Positions 1 through 11,879 of a DNA stretch of 64,000 nt are shown here, piece by piece. A program made the position numbers and the translations under genes. Location of the stretch: positions 60,311,850 through 60,375,849 of the forward strand of contig NC_089851.1 in NCBI RefSeq assembly GCF_036373705.1, given 5' to 3'. Within the stretch, counting starts at the first letter, position 1. Each line of letters starts with the position of its first letter. This stretch comes from Amia ocellicauda. Its lineage: Eukaryota; Chordata; Actinopteri; Amiiformes; Amiidae. The notes beneath the pieces were generated by a model, which did not search any database, was not told the DNA's origin, and was given only the letters and a program-made list of their open reading frames with translations.

Positions 1-3000
1 TCTATCTATCTATGACTCTCAATATCTAACTCTCTTGCTTGCTATCGCTACCACAATGGTCAGTAGAATAGTAGCATATCAGCAGATCAGGGACCACTGT
101 CAATCAGATGCTTGCCTTTCCGTCCATCCATCCATCTATCTATCTATCTATCTATGACTCTCGATATCTAACTCTCTTGCTTGCTATCGCTCCCCCAATG
201 GTCAGTAGCATAGTAGCATAACAGCAGATCACGGACCACTGTCAATCAGATGCTTGCCTTGCCGTCCATCCATCCATCCATCCATCTATCTATCTATCTA
301 TGACTCTCAATATCTAACTCTCTTGCTTGCTATCGCTACCACAATGGTCAGTAGAATAGTAGCATATCAGCAGATCATGGACCACTGTCAATCAGATGCT
401 TGCCTTGCCGTCCATCCATCCATCTATCTATCTATCTATCTATGACTCTCGATATCTAACTCTCTTGCTTGCTATCGCTCCCCCAATGGTCAGTAGCATA
501 GTAGCATAACAGCTGATCACGGACCACTGTCAATCAGATGCTTGCCTTGCCGTCCATCCATCCATCCATCTATCTATCTATCTATCTATGACTCTCGATA
601 TCTAACTCTCTTGCTTGCTATCGCTCCCCCAATGGTCAGTAGCATAGTAGCATAACAGCAGATCACAGACCACTGTCAATCAGATGCTTGCCTTGCCGTC
701 CATCCATCCATCCATCTATCTATCTATCTATCTATGACTCTCAATATCTAACTCTCTTGCTTGCTATCGCTCCCCCAATGGTCAGTAGCATAGTAGCATA
801 ACAGCAGATCACTGACCACTGTCAATCAGATGCTTGCCTTGCCGTCCATCCATCCATCCATCTATCTATGACTCTCGATATCTAACTCTCTTGCTTGCTA
901 ACGCTCCCCCAATGGTCAGTAGCATAGTTGCATAACAGCAGATCACAGACCACTGTCAATCAGATCTTGCCTTGCCGTCCATCCATCCATCCATCTATCT
1001 TTCTATGTATCTATGTCTCTCGATATCTAACTCTCTTGCTTGCTATCGCTCCCCCAATGGTCAGTAGCATAGTAGCATAACAGCAGATCACGGACCACTG
1101 TCAATCATATGCTTGCCTTGCCGTCCATCCATCCATCCATCTATCTATCTATCTATCTATCTATGAATCTTGATATCTAACTTTTTTGCATGCTATTGCT
1201 TCCCCAATGGTCAGTAGTATAGTAGCATAACAGCAGATCACGGACCACTGTCAATCAGATGCTTGCCTTTCCGTCCATCCATCCATCTATCTATCTATCT
1301 ATCTATGACTCTCGATATCTAACTCTCTTGCTTGCTATCGCTCCCCCAATGGTCAGTAGCATAGTAGCATAACAGCAGATCACGGACCACTGTCAATCAG
1401 ATGCTTGCCTTGCCGTCCATCCATCCATCCATCCATCTATCTATCTATCTATCTATGACTCTTGATATCTAACTCTCTTGCTTGCTATCGCTACCCCAAT
1501 GGTCAGTAGCATAGTAGCATAACAGCAGATCACGGACCACTGTCAATCAGATGCTTGCCTTGCCGTCCATCCATCCATCTATCTATCTATCTATCTATGA
1601 CTCTCGATATCTAACTCTCTTGCTTGCTATCGCTCCCCCAATGGTCAGTAGCATAGTAGCATAACAGCTGATCACGGACCACTGTCAATCAGATGCTTGC
1701 CTTGCCGTCCATCCATCCATCCATCTATCTATCTATCTATCTATGACTCTCGATATCGAACTCTCTTGCTTGCTATCGCTCCCCCAATGGTCAGTAGCAT
1801 AGAAGCATAACAGCAGATCACGGACCACTGTCAATCAGATGCTTGCCTTGCCGTCCATCCATCCATCCATCTATCTATCTATCTATCTATCTATGACTCT
1901 CGATATCTAACTCTCTTGCTTGCTATCGCTCCCCCAATGGTCAGTAGCATAGTAGCATAACAGCAGATCACGGACCACTGTCAATCAGATGCTTGCCTTG
2001 CCGTCCATCCATCCATCCATCTATCTATCTATCTATCTATGACTCTCAATATCTAACTCTCTTGCTTGCTATCGCTACCACAATGGTCAGTAGAATAGTA
2101 GCATATCAGCAGATCATGGACCACTGTCAATCAGATGCTTGCCTTTCCGTCCATCCATCCATCTATCTATCTATCTATCTATGACTCTCGATATCTAACT
2201 CTCTTGCTTGCTATCGCTCCCCCAATGGTCAGTAGCATAGTAGCATAACAGCTGATCACGGACCACTGTCAATCAGATGCTTGCCTTGCCGTCCATCCAT
2301 CCATCCATCTATCTATCTATCTATCTATGACTCTCGATATCGAACTCTCTTGCTTGCTATCGCTCCCCCAATGGTCAGTAGCATAGAAGCATAACAGCAG
2401 ATCACGGACCACTGTCAATCAGATGCTTGCCTTGCCGTCCATCCATCCATCCATCTATCTATCTATCTATCTATCTATCTATGACTCTCGATATCTAACT
2501 CTCTTGCTTGCTATCGCTCCCCCAATGGTCAGTAGCATAGTAGCATAACAGCAGATCACGGACCACTGTCAATCAGATGCTTGCCTTGCCGTCCATCCAT
2601 CCATCCATCTATCTATCTATCTATCTATGACTCTCAATATCTAACTCTCTTGCTTGCTATCGCTACCACAATGGTCAGTAGAATAGTAGCATATCAGCAG
2701 ATCAGGGACCACTGTCAATCAGATGCTTGCCTTTCCGTCCATCCATCCATCTATCTATCTATCTATCTATGACTCTCGATATCTAACTCTCTTGCTTGCT
2801 ATCGCTCCCCCAATGGTCAGTAGCATAGTAGCATAACAGCAGATCACGGACCACTGTCAATCAGATGCTTGCCTTGCCGTCCATCCATCCATCCATCCAT
2901 CTATCTATCTATCTATGACTCTCAATATCTAACTCTCTTGCTTGATATCGCTACCACAATGGTCAGTAGAATAGTAGCATATCAGCAGATCATGGACCAC

Positions 3001-5150
3001 TGTCAATCAGATGCTTGCCTTGCCGTCCATCCATCCATCTATCTATCTATCTATCTATGACTCTCGATATCTAACTCTCTTGCTTGCTATCGCTCCCCCA
3101 ATGGTCAGTAGCATAGTAGCATAACAGCTGATCACGGACCACTGTCAATCAGATGCTTGCCTTGCCGTCCATCCATCCATCCATCTATCTATCTATCTAT
3201 CTATGACTCTCGATATCTAACTCTCTTGCTTGCTATCGCTCCCCCAATGGTCAGTAGCATAGTAGCATAACAGCAGATCACAGACCACTGTCAATCAGAT
3301 GCTTGCCTTGCCGTCCATCCATCCATCCATCTATCTATCTATCTATCTATGACTCTCAATATCTAACTCTCTTGCTTGCTATCGCTCCCCCAATGGTCAG
3401 TAGCATAGTAGCATAACAGCAGATCACTGACCACTGTCAATCAGATGCTTGCCTTGCCGTCCATCCATCCATCCATCTATCTATGACTCTCGATATCTAA
3501 CTCTCTTGCTTGCTAACGCTCCCCCAATGGTCAGTAGCATAGTTGCATAACAGCAGATCACAGACCACTGTCAATCAGATCTTGCCTTGCCGTCCATCCA
3601 TCCATCCATCTATCTTTCTATGTATCTATGTCTCTCGATATCTAACTCTCTTGCTTGCTATCGCTCCCCCAATGGTCAGTAGCATAGTAGCATAACAGCA
3701 GATCACGGACCACTGTCAATCATATGCTTGCCTTGCCGTCCATCCATCCATCCATCTATCTATCTATCTATCTATCTATGACTCTTGATATCTAACTTTT
3801 TTGCATGCTATTGCTTCCCCAATGGTCAGTAGTATAGTAGCATAACAGCAGATCACGGACCACTGTCAATCAGATGCTTGCCTTGCCGTCCATCCATCCA
3901 TCCATCTATCTATCTATCTATGACTCTCGATATCTAACTCTCTTGCTTGCTATCGCTCCCCCAATGGTCAGTAGCATAGTAGCATAACAGCAGATCACGG
4001 ACCACTGTCAATCAGATGCTTGCCTTGCCGTCCATCCATCCATCCATCTATCTATCTATCTATCTATGACTCTCGATATCTAACTCTCTTGCTTGCTATC
4101 GCTCCCCCAATGGTCAGTAGCATAGTAGCATAACAGCAGATCACGGACCACTGTCAATCAGATGCTTGCCTTGCCGTCCATCCATCCATCTATCTATCTA
4201 TCGATCTATCTTTGACTCTAGATATCTGACTCTCTTGCTTGCTATCGCTCCCCCAATGGTCAGTAGCATAGTAGCATAACAGCAGATCACGGACCACTGT
4301 CAATCAGATGCTTGCCTTGTCGTCCATCCATCCATCCATCTATCTATCTATCTATCTATCTATGACTCTCGATATCTAACTCTCTTGCTTGCTATCGCTC
4401 CCTCAATGGTCAGTAGCATAGTAGCATAACAGCAGATCACGGACCACTGTCAATCAGGTGCTTGCCTTGCCGTCCATCCATCCATCAATCTATCTATCTA
4501 TCAATCTATGACTCTCGATATCTAACTCTCTTGCTTGCTATCGCTCCCCCAATGGTCAGTAGCATTGTAGCATAACAGCAGATCACGGACCACTGTCAAT
4601 CAGATTCTTGCCTTGCCGTCCATCCATCCATCCATCTATCTATCTATCTATCTATCTATGACTCTCGATATCTAACTCTCTTGCTTGGTATCGCTCCCCC
4701 AATGGTCAGTAGCATAGTAGCATAACAGCAGATCACGGACCACTGTCAATCAGATGCTTGCCTTGCCGTCCATCCATCCATCCATCTATCTATCTATGTA
4801 TCTTTGTCTCTCGATATCTAACTCTCTTGCTTGCTATCGCTCCCCCAATGGTCAGTATCATAGTTTCAAAACAGCAGATCACAGACCACTGTCAATCAGA
4901 TGCTTGCCTTGCCGTCCATCCATCTATCCATCTATCTATCTATCTATGACTCTCGATATCTAACTCTCTTGCTTGCTATCGCTCCGCCAATGGTCAGTAG
5001 CATTGTAGCATAACAGCAGATCACGGACCACTGTCAATCAGATGCTTGCCTTGACGTCCATCCATCCATCTATCTATCTATCTAGCTAGCTATCTATCTA
5101 TGACTCTCGATATCTAACTCTCTTGCTTGCTATCTCTCCCCCAATGGTCA
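1..5150. repeat. Tandem satellite array, ~145-bp monomer, part 1
   Basis: Head-to-tail repeats of about 140-150 bp. Each monomer starts with a variable run of CCAT then CTAT tetranucleotides, followed by a constant body: GACTCTCGATATCTAACTCT, then TTGCTTGCTATCGCTCCCCC, then AATGGTCAGTAGCATAGTAG, then CATAACAGCAGATCACGGAC, then CACTGTCAATCAGATGCTTG. Length differences come mostly from the tetranucleotide tract. Short open frames of about 63 codons recur in the monomers (starting MPCRPSIHPSIYLSIYD); they follow the repeat unit and are not genes. A segment at about 254-1260 recurs 2615 bp further on with the same private variants, so the array also has a higher-order repeat. The array runs off the left edge of the window. 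Confidence 0.97.
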
Positions 5151-5213
5151 CGTATGTTGCATTCAACGACAAAGAAAAACGTGTGCTGGAAATGATTTCT
5201 GGCAACTATGACC

Positions 5214-5287
5214 TTGAAACCCTGGGAGTCGAACCCAGGGTTTCCTGTTTACAAGACAGGCGCTTTGACCAACTAAGCCACGGTGCC
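5214..5287 (-). pseudogene. Degenerate tRNA-Thr (TGT anticodon)
   Basis: On the minus strand the sequence starts GGCACCGTGGCTTAGTTGG and has a TGT anticodon in the context CTTGTAA. The T arm (CCTGGGTTCGACTCCCAGG) is good. The 3' acceptor strand no longer pairs with the 5' strand GGCACCG: it reads GGTTTCA where CGGTGCC would be expected. This matches a deletion junction at this edge of the block. It is probably not a working tRNA, although the A and B box regions survive. Confidence 0.75.
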
Positions 5288-5332
5288 AGGACTCTCCCAT
5301 TCCCCAGTGCCTACACTCAGGCGTAAGGCACA

Positions 5333-5434
5333 AAACAAAACAAAACAAAACAAAACAAAACAAAACAAAACAAAACAAAACAAAACAAAACAAAACAAAA
5401 CAAAACAAAACAAAACAAAACAAAACAAAACAAA
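5333..5434. repeat. (CAAAA)n microsatellite
   Basis: About 20 uninterrupted copies of the pentamer CAAAA, between the two tRNA-Thr genes of block 1. The equivalent tract in block 3 (about 17192-17275) is shorter. Long open frames on both strands here (KQNKT repeats or FVLFC repeats) are products of the repeat. Confidence 0.97.
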
Positions 5435-5732
5435 ATCTGGATGCAGGCTGCAACAAAGGAAGCACACAGAGGTGAAAACGTAAGGTTGACGGGAGCAACA
5501 AGCTCCCTGTTGCGACTGTCCAGGGGCGGCAATGGGAATTGGATGTTGGCCATTAGGTGCGCGTAGCGCGAGTCCTTTGGGTTCTGGTTCTTCTTTACAA
5601 ACCGGCGTCTGTCCAGTTGTCTTTCCGGTTCATTACGTCCTCTGATGGCTTTACGATAAGCCTATCTTGCTAAAACTGATGGTCGACAAAGCGGAAGCAC
5701 AAGCTTCGCAAGGAGCACACAAAGCCCGCCTA

Positions 5733-5806
5733 AGGCACCGCTGGGATTTGAACCCAGGATCTCCTGTTTACTAGACAGGCGCTTTAACCAACTAAGCCAC
5801 GGCGCC
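5733..5806 (-). tRNA. tRNA-Thr(AGT)
   Basis: 74 nt on the minus strand, starting GGCGCCGTGGCTTAGTTGG, anticodon AGT in the loop CTAGTAA. The acceptor stem GGCGCCG pairs with CGGTGCC (one G-U) and the T stem CTGGG/CCCAG is perfect. It closely resembles the vertebrate nuclear tRNA-Thr(AGT). The 3' flank has only a TTT run, a weak RNA polymerase III stop. A near copy lies at 17563-17636. Confidence 0.9.
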
Positions 5807-5830
5807 AAATCTGCCGTTGCTGCTGCTGAT

Positions 5831-6277
5831 AGTAGCATAACACCAGATCACGGCCCACTGTCAATCAGGTGCTTGCCTTGCTGTCCATCCATCCATCCAT
5901 CCATCTATCTATCTATCCATGACTCTCGATATCTAACTCTCTTGCTTGCTATCGCTCCCCCAATGGTCAGTAGCATAGTAGCAAAACAGCAGATCACGGA
6001 CCACTGTCAATCAGATGCTTGCCTTGCCGTCCGTCCATCCATCCATCTATCTATCTATCTATCTATCTATCTATGACTCTCGATATCTAACTCTCTAGCT
6101 TGCTATCGCTCCCCCAATGGTCAGTAGCATAGTAGCATAACAGCAGATCACGGACCACTGTCAATCAGGTGCTTGCCTTGCCATCCATCCATCCATCTAT
6201 CTATCTATCTAGCTAGCTATCTATCTATGACTCTCGATATCTAACTCTCTTGCTTGCTATCGATCCCCCAATGGTTA
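5831..6277. repeat. Satellite array, part 2
   Basis: About three monomers of the same satellite between tRNA blocks 1 and 2. The first enters in mid-monomer (AGTAGCATAAC) and the last ends at AATGGTTA, the same monomer position where block 1 begins. The repeated breakpoint suggests that blocks and satellite were duplicated together. Confidence 0.95.
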
Positions 6278-6367
6278 CGTATGTTGCATTCAACGACAAA
6301 GAAAATCGTGTGCTGGAAATGATTTCTGGCAACTGTGAAGGAACTGCACGACTGCAGCAACCACAAC

Positions 6368-6441
6368 ATCTCTGTGGCGCAATTGGTCAGCGCGTTTGGC
6401 TGTTAACCGAAAGGATGTTGCTTCAAATCCACCCAGGGACG
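6368..6441 (+). tRNA. tRNA-Asn(GTT), probably degenerate
   Basis: Plus-strand 74 nt with TCTCTGTGGCGCAATTGG and anticodon GTT in CTGTTAACC. The acceptor pairs except at the first base, which is A where G is usual. The T loop reads CTTCAAATCC, departing from the usual GGTTCGAATCC, so the B box is weakened. A TTTT run (CAGTTTTCCCC) follows within about 10 nt and would serve as a polymerase III terminator. The copy at 16837-16910 is better preserved. Confidence 0.7.
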
Positions 6442-6605
6442 ACCCAGTTTTCCCCCCGCCCCTTGTTATTGTTTCTACTTCTGGCGGTCAGCTTGCCAGA
6501 CTGCGGCTACAGTAACCTTAAGCTGCTTGCTGCGGACGGCCATCTTGCAAAAATGTATTGAGCGTTTAGAAACTTCCTTTCCATTGCCTAGGCCAACATA
6601 AACCA

Positions 6606-6679
6606 AGGCACTGCTGGGACTCGAACCCAGGGTTTCCTGTTTACTAGACAGGCGCTTTAACCAACTAAGCCACGGCGCC
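6606..6679 (-). tRNA. tRNA-Thr(AGT), hybrid of two neighbouring genes
   Basis: Minus-strand tRNA with anticodon AGT. Its 5' half and 5' flank (GGCGCCGTGGCTTAG, then GGCGCCAAATCTGC on the plus strand) match the AGT gene of block 3. Its 3' half and 3' flank (plus-strand GGCACTGCTGGGA, AACATAAACCAA) match the TGT gene of block 3. The acceptor has one mismatch (C opposite A) and one wobble pair. It may still fold; function is uncertain. Confidence 0.8.
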
Positions 6680-6703
6680 AAATCTGCCGCTGCTGCTGCT
6701 GAT

Positions 6704-8570
6704 AGTAGCATAACAGCAGATCACGGACCACTGTCAATCAGGTGCTTGCCTTGCCGTCCATCCATCCATCCATCTATCTATCTATCTATGACTCTCGATA
6801 TCTAACTCTCTTGCTTGCTATCGCTCCCCCAATGGTCAATAGCATAGTAGCATAACAGCAGATCACGGACCACTGTCAATCAGGTGCTTGCCTTGCCGTC
6901 CATCCATCCATCCATCTATCTATCTATCTATGACTCTTGATATCTAACTCTCTTGCTTGCTTTCGCTCCCCCAATGGTCAGTAGCATTGTAGCATAACAG
7001 CAGATCACGGACCACTGTCAATCAGATGCTTGCCTTGCCGTCCATCCATCCATCTATCTATCTATCTATCTATCTATCTATGACTCTCGATATCTAACTC
7101 TCTAGCTTGCTATCGCTCCCCCAATGGTCAGTAGCATAGTAGCATAACAGCAGATCACGGACCACTGTCAATCAGATGCTTGCCTTGCCGTCCATCCATC
7201 CATCTATCTATCTATCTATCTGTCTATGACTCTCGATATCTAACTCTCTTGCTTGCAATCGCTTCCCCAATGTTCAGTAGCATAGTAGCAAAACAGCAGA
7301 TCACGGACCACTGTCAATCAGATGCTTGCATTGCCGTCCATCCATCCATCCATCTATCTATCTATCTATCTATGACTCTCGATATCTAACTCTCTTGCTT
7401 GCTATCGCTCCCCCAATGGTCAGTAGCATAGTAGCATAACAGCAGATCACGGACCACTGTCAATCAGATGCTTGCCTTGCCGTCCATCCATCCATCTATC
7501 TATCTATCTATCTATCTATGACTCTCGATATCTAACTCTCTTGCTTGCTATCGCTCCCCCAATGGTCAGTAGCATTGTAGCATAACATCAGATCACGGAC
7601 CACTGTCCATCAGATGCTTGCCTTGCCGTCCATCTATCCATCCATCTATCTATCTATCTGTCTATGACTCTCGATATCTTACTATCTTGCTTGCTATCGC
7701 TCCCCCAATGGTCAGTAGCATAGTAGCATAACAGCAGATCACGGACCACTGTCAATCAGATGCTTGCCTTGCCGTCCATCCATCCATCTATCTATATATC
7801 TATATAGCTATCTATCTAGCTATATAGCTAGCTATCGATCTATGACTCTCAATATCTAACTCTCTTGCTTGCTATCGCTCCCCCAATGGTCAGTAGCATA
7901 GTAGCATAACATCAGATCACGGACCACTGTCAATCAGATGCTTGCCTTGCCATCCATCCATCCATCTATCTATCTATCTATCTATGACTCTCGATATCTA
8001 ACTCTCTTGCTTGCTATCGCTCCCCCAATGGTCAGTAGCATAGTAGCATAACAGCAGATCACGGACCACTGTCAATCAGATGCTTGCCTTGCCGTCCATC
8101 CATCCATCTATCTATCTATCTATCTATGACTCTTGATATCTAACTCTATTGCTTTCTATCGCTCCCCCAATGCCAGTAGCATAGTAGCATAACAGCAGAT
8201 CATGGACCACTGTCAATCAGATGCTTGCCTTGCCATCCATCCATCCATCTATCTATCTATCTATCTATGACTCTCGATATCTAACTCTCTTGCTTCCTAT
8301 CGCTCCCCCAATGGTCAGTAGCATAGTAGCATAACAAAAGATCAGGGACCACTGTCAATCAGATGCTTGCCTTGTCGTCCATCCATCCATCTATCTATCT
8401 ATCTATATAGCTATCTATCTAGCTATATAGCTAGCTATCGATCTATGACTCTCAATATCTAACTCTCTTGCTTGCTATCGTTCCCCCAATGGTCAGTAGC
8501 ATAGTAGCATAACATCAGATCATGGACCAATGTCAATCAGATGCTTGCCTTGCCGTCCATCCATCCATCC

Positions 8571-8612
<42 letters not shown>

Positions 8613-10451
8613 GACTCTCGATATCTAACTCGCTTGCTATCGCTCCCCCAATGGTCAGTAGCATAGTAGCATAACAGCAGATCACGGACCACTGTCAATC
8701 AGATGCTTGCCTTGCCGTCCATCCATCCATCTATCTATCTATCTATCAATGACTATCGATATCTAACTCTCTTGCTTGCTATCGCTCCCCCAATGGTCAG
8801 TAGCATAGTAGCATAACAGCAGATCACGGACCACTGTCAATCAGATGCTTGCCTTGCCGTCCATCCATCTATCTATCTATCTATCTATGACTCTTGATAT
8901 CTAACTGTCTTGCTTGCTATCGCTCCCCCAATGGTCAGTCGCATTGTAGCATAACAGCAGATCACGGACCACTGTCAATCAGATGCTTGCCTTGCCGTCC
9001 ATCCATCCATCTATCTATCTATCTATCTATGACTCTCGATATCTAACTCTCTTGCTTGCTATCGCTCCCACAATGGTCAGTAGCATAGTAGCATAACAGC
9101 AGATCACGGACCACTGTCAATCAGATGCTTGCCTTGCCGTCCATCCATCTATATATCTATCTATCTATCTATCTATGACTCTCGATATCTAACTCTCTTG
9201 CTTGCTATCGCTCCCCCAATGGTCAGTAGCATAGTAGCATAACAGCAGATCACGGACCACTGTCAATCAGATGCTTGCCTTGCAGTCCATCCATCCATCC
9301 ATCTATCTATCTATCTATCTATGACTCTCAATATCTAACTCTCTTGCTTGCTATCGCTCCCCCAATGGTCAGTAGCATAGTAGCGTAACAAAAGATCAGG
9401 GACCACTGTCAATCAGATGCTTGCCTTGTCGTCCATCCATCCATCCATCTATCTATCTATCTATGACTCTCGATATCTAACTCTCTTGCTAACTATCGCT
9501 CCCCCAATGGTCAGTAGCATAGTAGCATAACAAAAGATCAGGGACCACTGTCAATCAGATGCTTGCCTTGCCGTCCATCCATCTATATATCTATCTATCT
9601 ATCTATCTATGACTCTCGATATCTAACTCTCTTGCTTGCTATCGCTCCCCCAATGGTCAGTAGCATAGTAGCATAACAAAAGATCTGGGACCACTGTCAA
9701 TCAGATGCTTGCCTTGTCGTCCATCCATCCATCTATCTATCTATCTATCTATGACTCTCAATATCTAACTCTCTTGCTTGCTATCGCTCCCCCAATGTTC
9801 AGTAGCATAGTAGCATAACAGCAGATCACGGACCACTGTCAATCAGATGCTTGCCTTGCCATCCATCCATCCATCTATCTATCTATCTATCTATGACTCT
9901 CGATATTTAACTCTCTTGCTTGCTATCGCTCCCCCAATGGTCAGTAGCATAGTAGCATAACAGCAGATCACGGACCACTGTCATTCAGATGCTTGCCTTG
10001 CCGTCCATCCATCTATATATCTATCTATCTATCTATCTATGACTCTCGATATCTAACTCTCTTGCTTGCTATCGCTCCCCCAATGGTCAGTAGCATAGTA
10101 GCAAACAGCAGATCACGGACCACTGTCAATCAGATGCTTGCCTTGCAGTCCATCCATCCATCCATCTATCTATCTATCTATCTATGACTCTCAATATCTA
10201 ACTCTCTTGCTTGCTATCGCTCCCCCAATGTTCAAAAGCATAGTAGCATAACTGCAGATCACGGACCACTGTCAATCAGATGCTTGCCTTGCCATCCATC
10301 CATCCATCTATCTATCTATCTATCTATGACTCTCGATATCTAACTCTCTTGCTTCCTATCGCTCCCCCAATGGTCAGTAGCATAGTAGCATAACAAAAGA
10401 TCAGGGACCACTGTCAATCAGATGCTTGCCTTGTCGTCCATCCATCCATCC

Positions 10452-10529
<78 letters not shown>

Positions 10530-11833
10530 GACTCTCGATATCTAACTCGCTTGCTATCGCTCCCCCAAAGGTCAGTAGCATAGAAGCATAACAGCAGATC
10601 ACGGACCACTGTCAATCAGATGCTTGCCTTGCCGTCCATCCATCCATCTATCTATCTATCTATCTATGACTCTCGATATCTAACTCTCTTGCTTGCTATC
10701 GCTCCCCCAATGGTCAGTAGCATAGTAGCATAACAGCAGATCACGGACCACTGTCAATCAGATGCTTGCCTTGCCGTCCATCCATCTATATATCTATCTA
10801 TCTATCTATCTATGACTCTCGATATCTAACTCTGTTGCTTGCTATCGCTCCCCCAATGGTCAGTAGCATAGTAGCATAACAGCAGATCACGGACCACTGT
10901 CAATCAGATGCTTGCCTTGCAGTCCATCCATCCATCTATCAATCTCTCTATCTATGACTCTCGATATCTAACTCTCTTACTTGCTATCGCTCCCCCAATG
11001 GTCAGTAGCATAGTAGCATAACAGCAGATCACGGACCACTGTCATTCAGATGCTTGCCTTGCCGTCCATCCATCTATATATCTATCTATCTATCTATCTA
11101 TGACTCTCGATATCTAACTCTCTTGCTTGCTATCGCTCCCCCAATGGTCAGTAGCATAGTAGCATAACAGCAGATCACGGACCACTGTCAATCAGATGCT
11201 TGCCTTGCAGTCCATCCATCCATCCATCTATCTATCTATCTATCTATGACTCTCAATATCTAACTCTCTTGCTTGCTATCGCTCCCCCAATGTTCAATAG
11301 CATAGTAGCATAACTGCAGATCACGGACCACTGTCAATCAGATGCTTGCCTTGCCATCCATCCATCCATCTATCTATCTATCTATCTATGACTCTCGATA
11401 TCTAACTCTCTTGCTTCCTATCGCTCCCCCAATGGTCAGTAGCATAGTAGCATAACAGCAGATCACGGACCACTGTCAATCAGATGCTTGCCTTGCCGTC
11501 CATCCATCCATCCATCTATCTATCTATCTATGACTCTTGATATCTCACTCTCTTGCTTGCTATCGCTCCCCCAATGGTCAGTAGCATAGTAGCATAACAA
11601 AAGATCAGGGACCACTGTCAAACAGATGCTTGCCTTGTCGTCCATCCATCCATCTATCTATCTATCTATATAGCTATCTATCTAGCTATATAGCTAGCTA
11701 TCGATCTATGACTCTCAATATCTAACTCTCTTGCTTGCTATCGTTCCCCCAATGGTCAGTAGCATAGTAGCATAACATCAGATCACGGACCAATGTCAAT
11801 CAGATGCTTGCCTTGCCGTCCATCCATCCATCC

Positions 11834-11879
<46 letters not shown>

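Larger units (their letters stand above)
5151..5830. repeat. tRNA-bearing block 1 inside the satellite
   Basis: The satellite stops at a monomer body (CCAATGGTCA) and about 680 bp of unrelated sequence follows before the monomer resumes at AGTAGCATAACACCAGATCA. The block starts CGTATGTTGCATTCAACGAC and carries a degenerate tRNA-Thr, a (CAAAA)n tract and a good tRNA-Thr(AGT). It is a shortened relative of the block at 16737-17660: the tRNA-Asn part is absent and the sequence jumps from the block head almost straight into the first tRNA-Thr. Confidence 0.85.
6278..6703. repeat. tRNA-bearing block 2 inside the satellite
   Basis: About 425 bp starting with the same CGTATGTTGCATTCAACGAC head as blocks 1 and 3. 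It holds a tRNA-Asn and one tRNA-Thr. Compared with block 3 it lacks everything between the two tRNA-Thr genes, including the (CAAAA)n tract. Its single tRNA-Thr joins the 3' side of the first gene to the 5' side of the second, as expected from unequal exchange between them. Confidence 0.8.

Noticed and set aside
5163-5553. Open frames rich in FVLFC or KQNKT on both strands
   Set aside because: Products of the (CAAAA)n tract, which has no stop codons in several frames.
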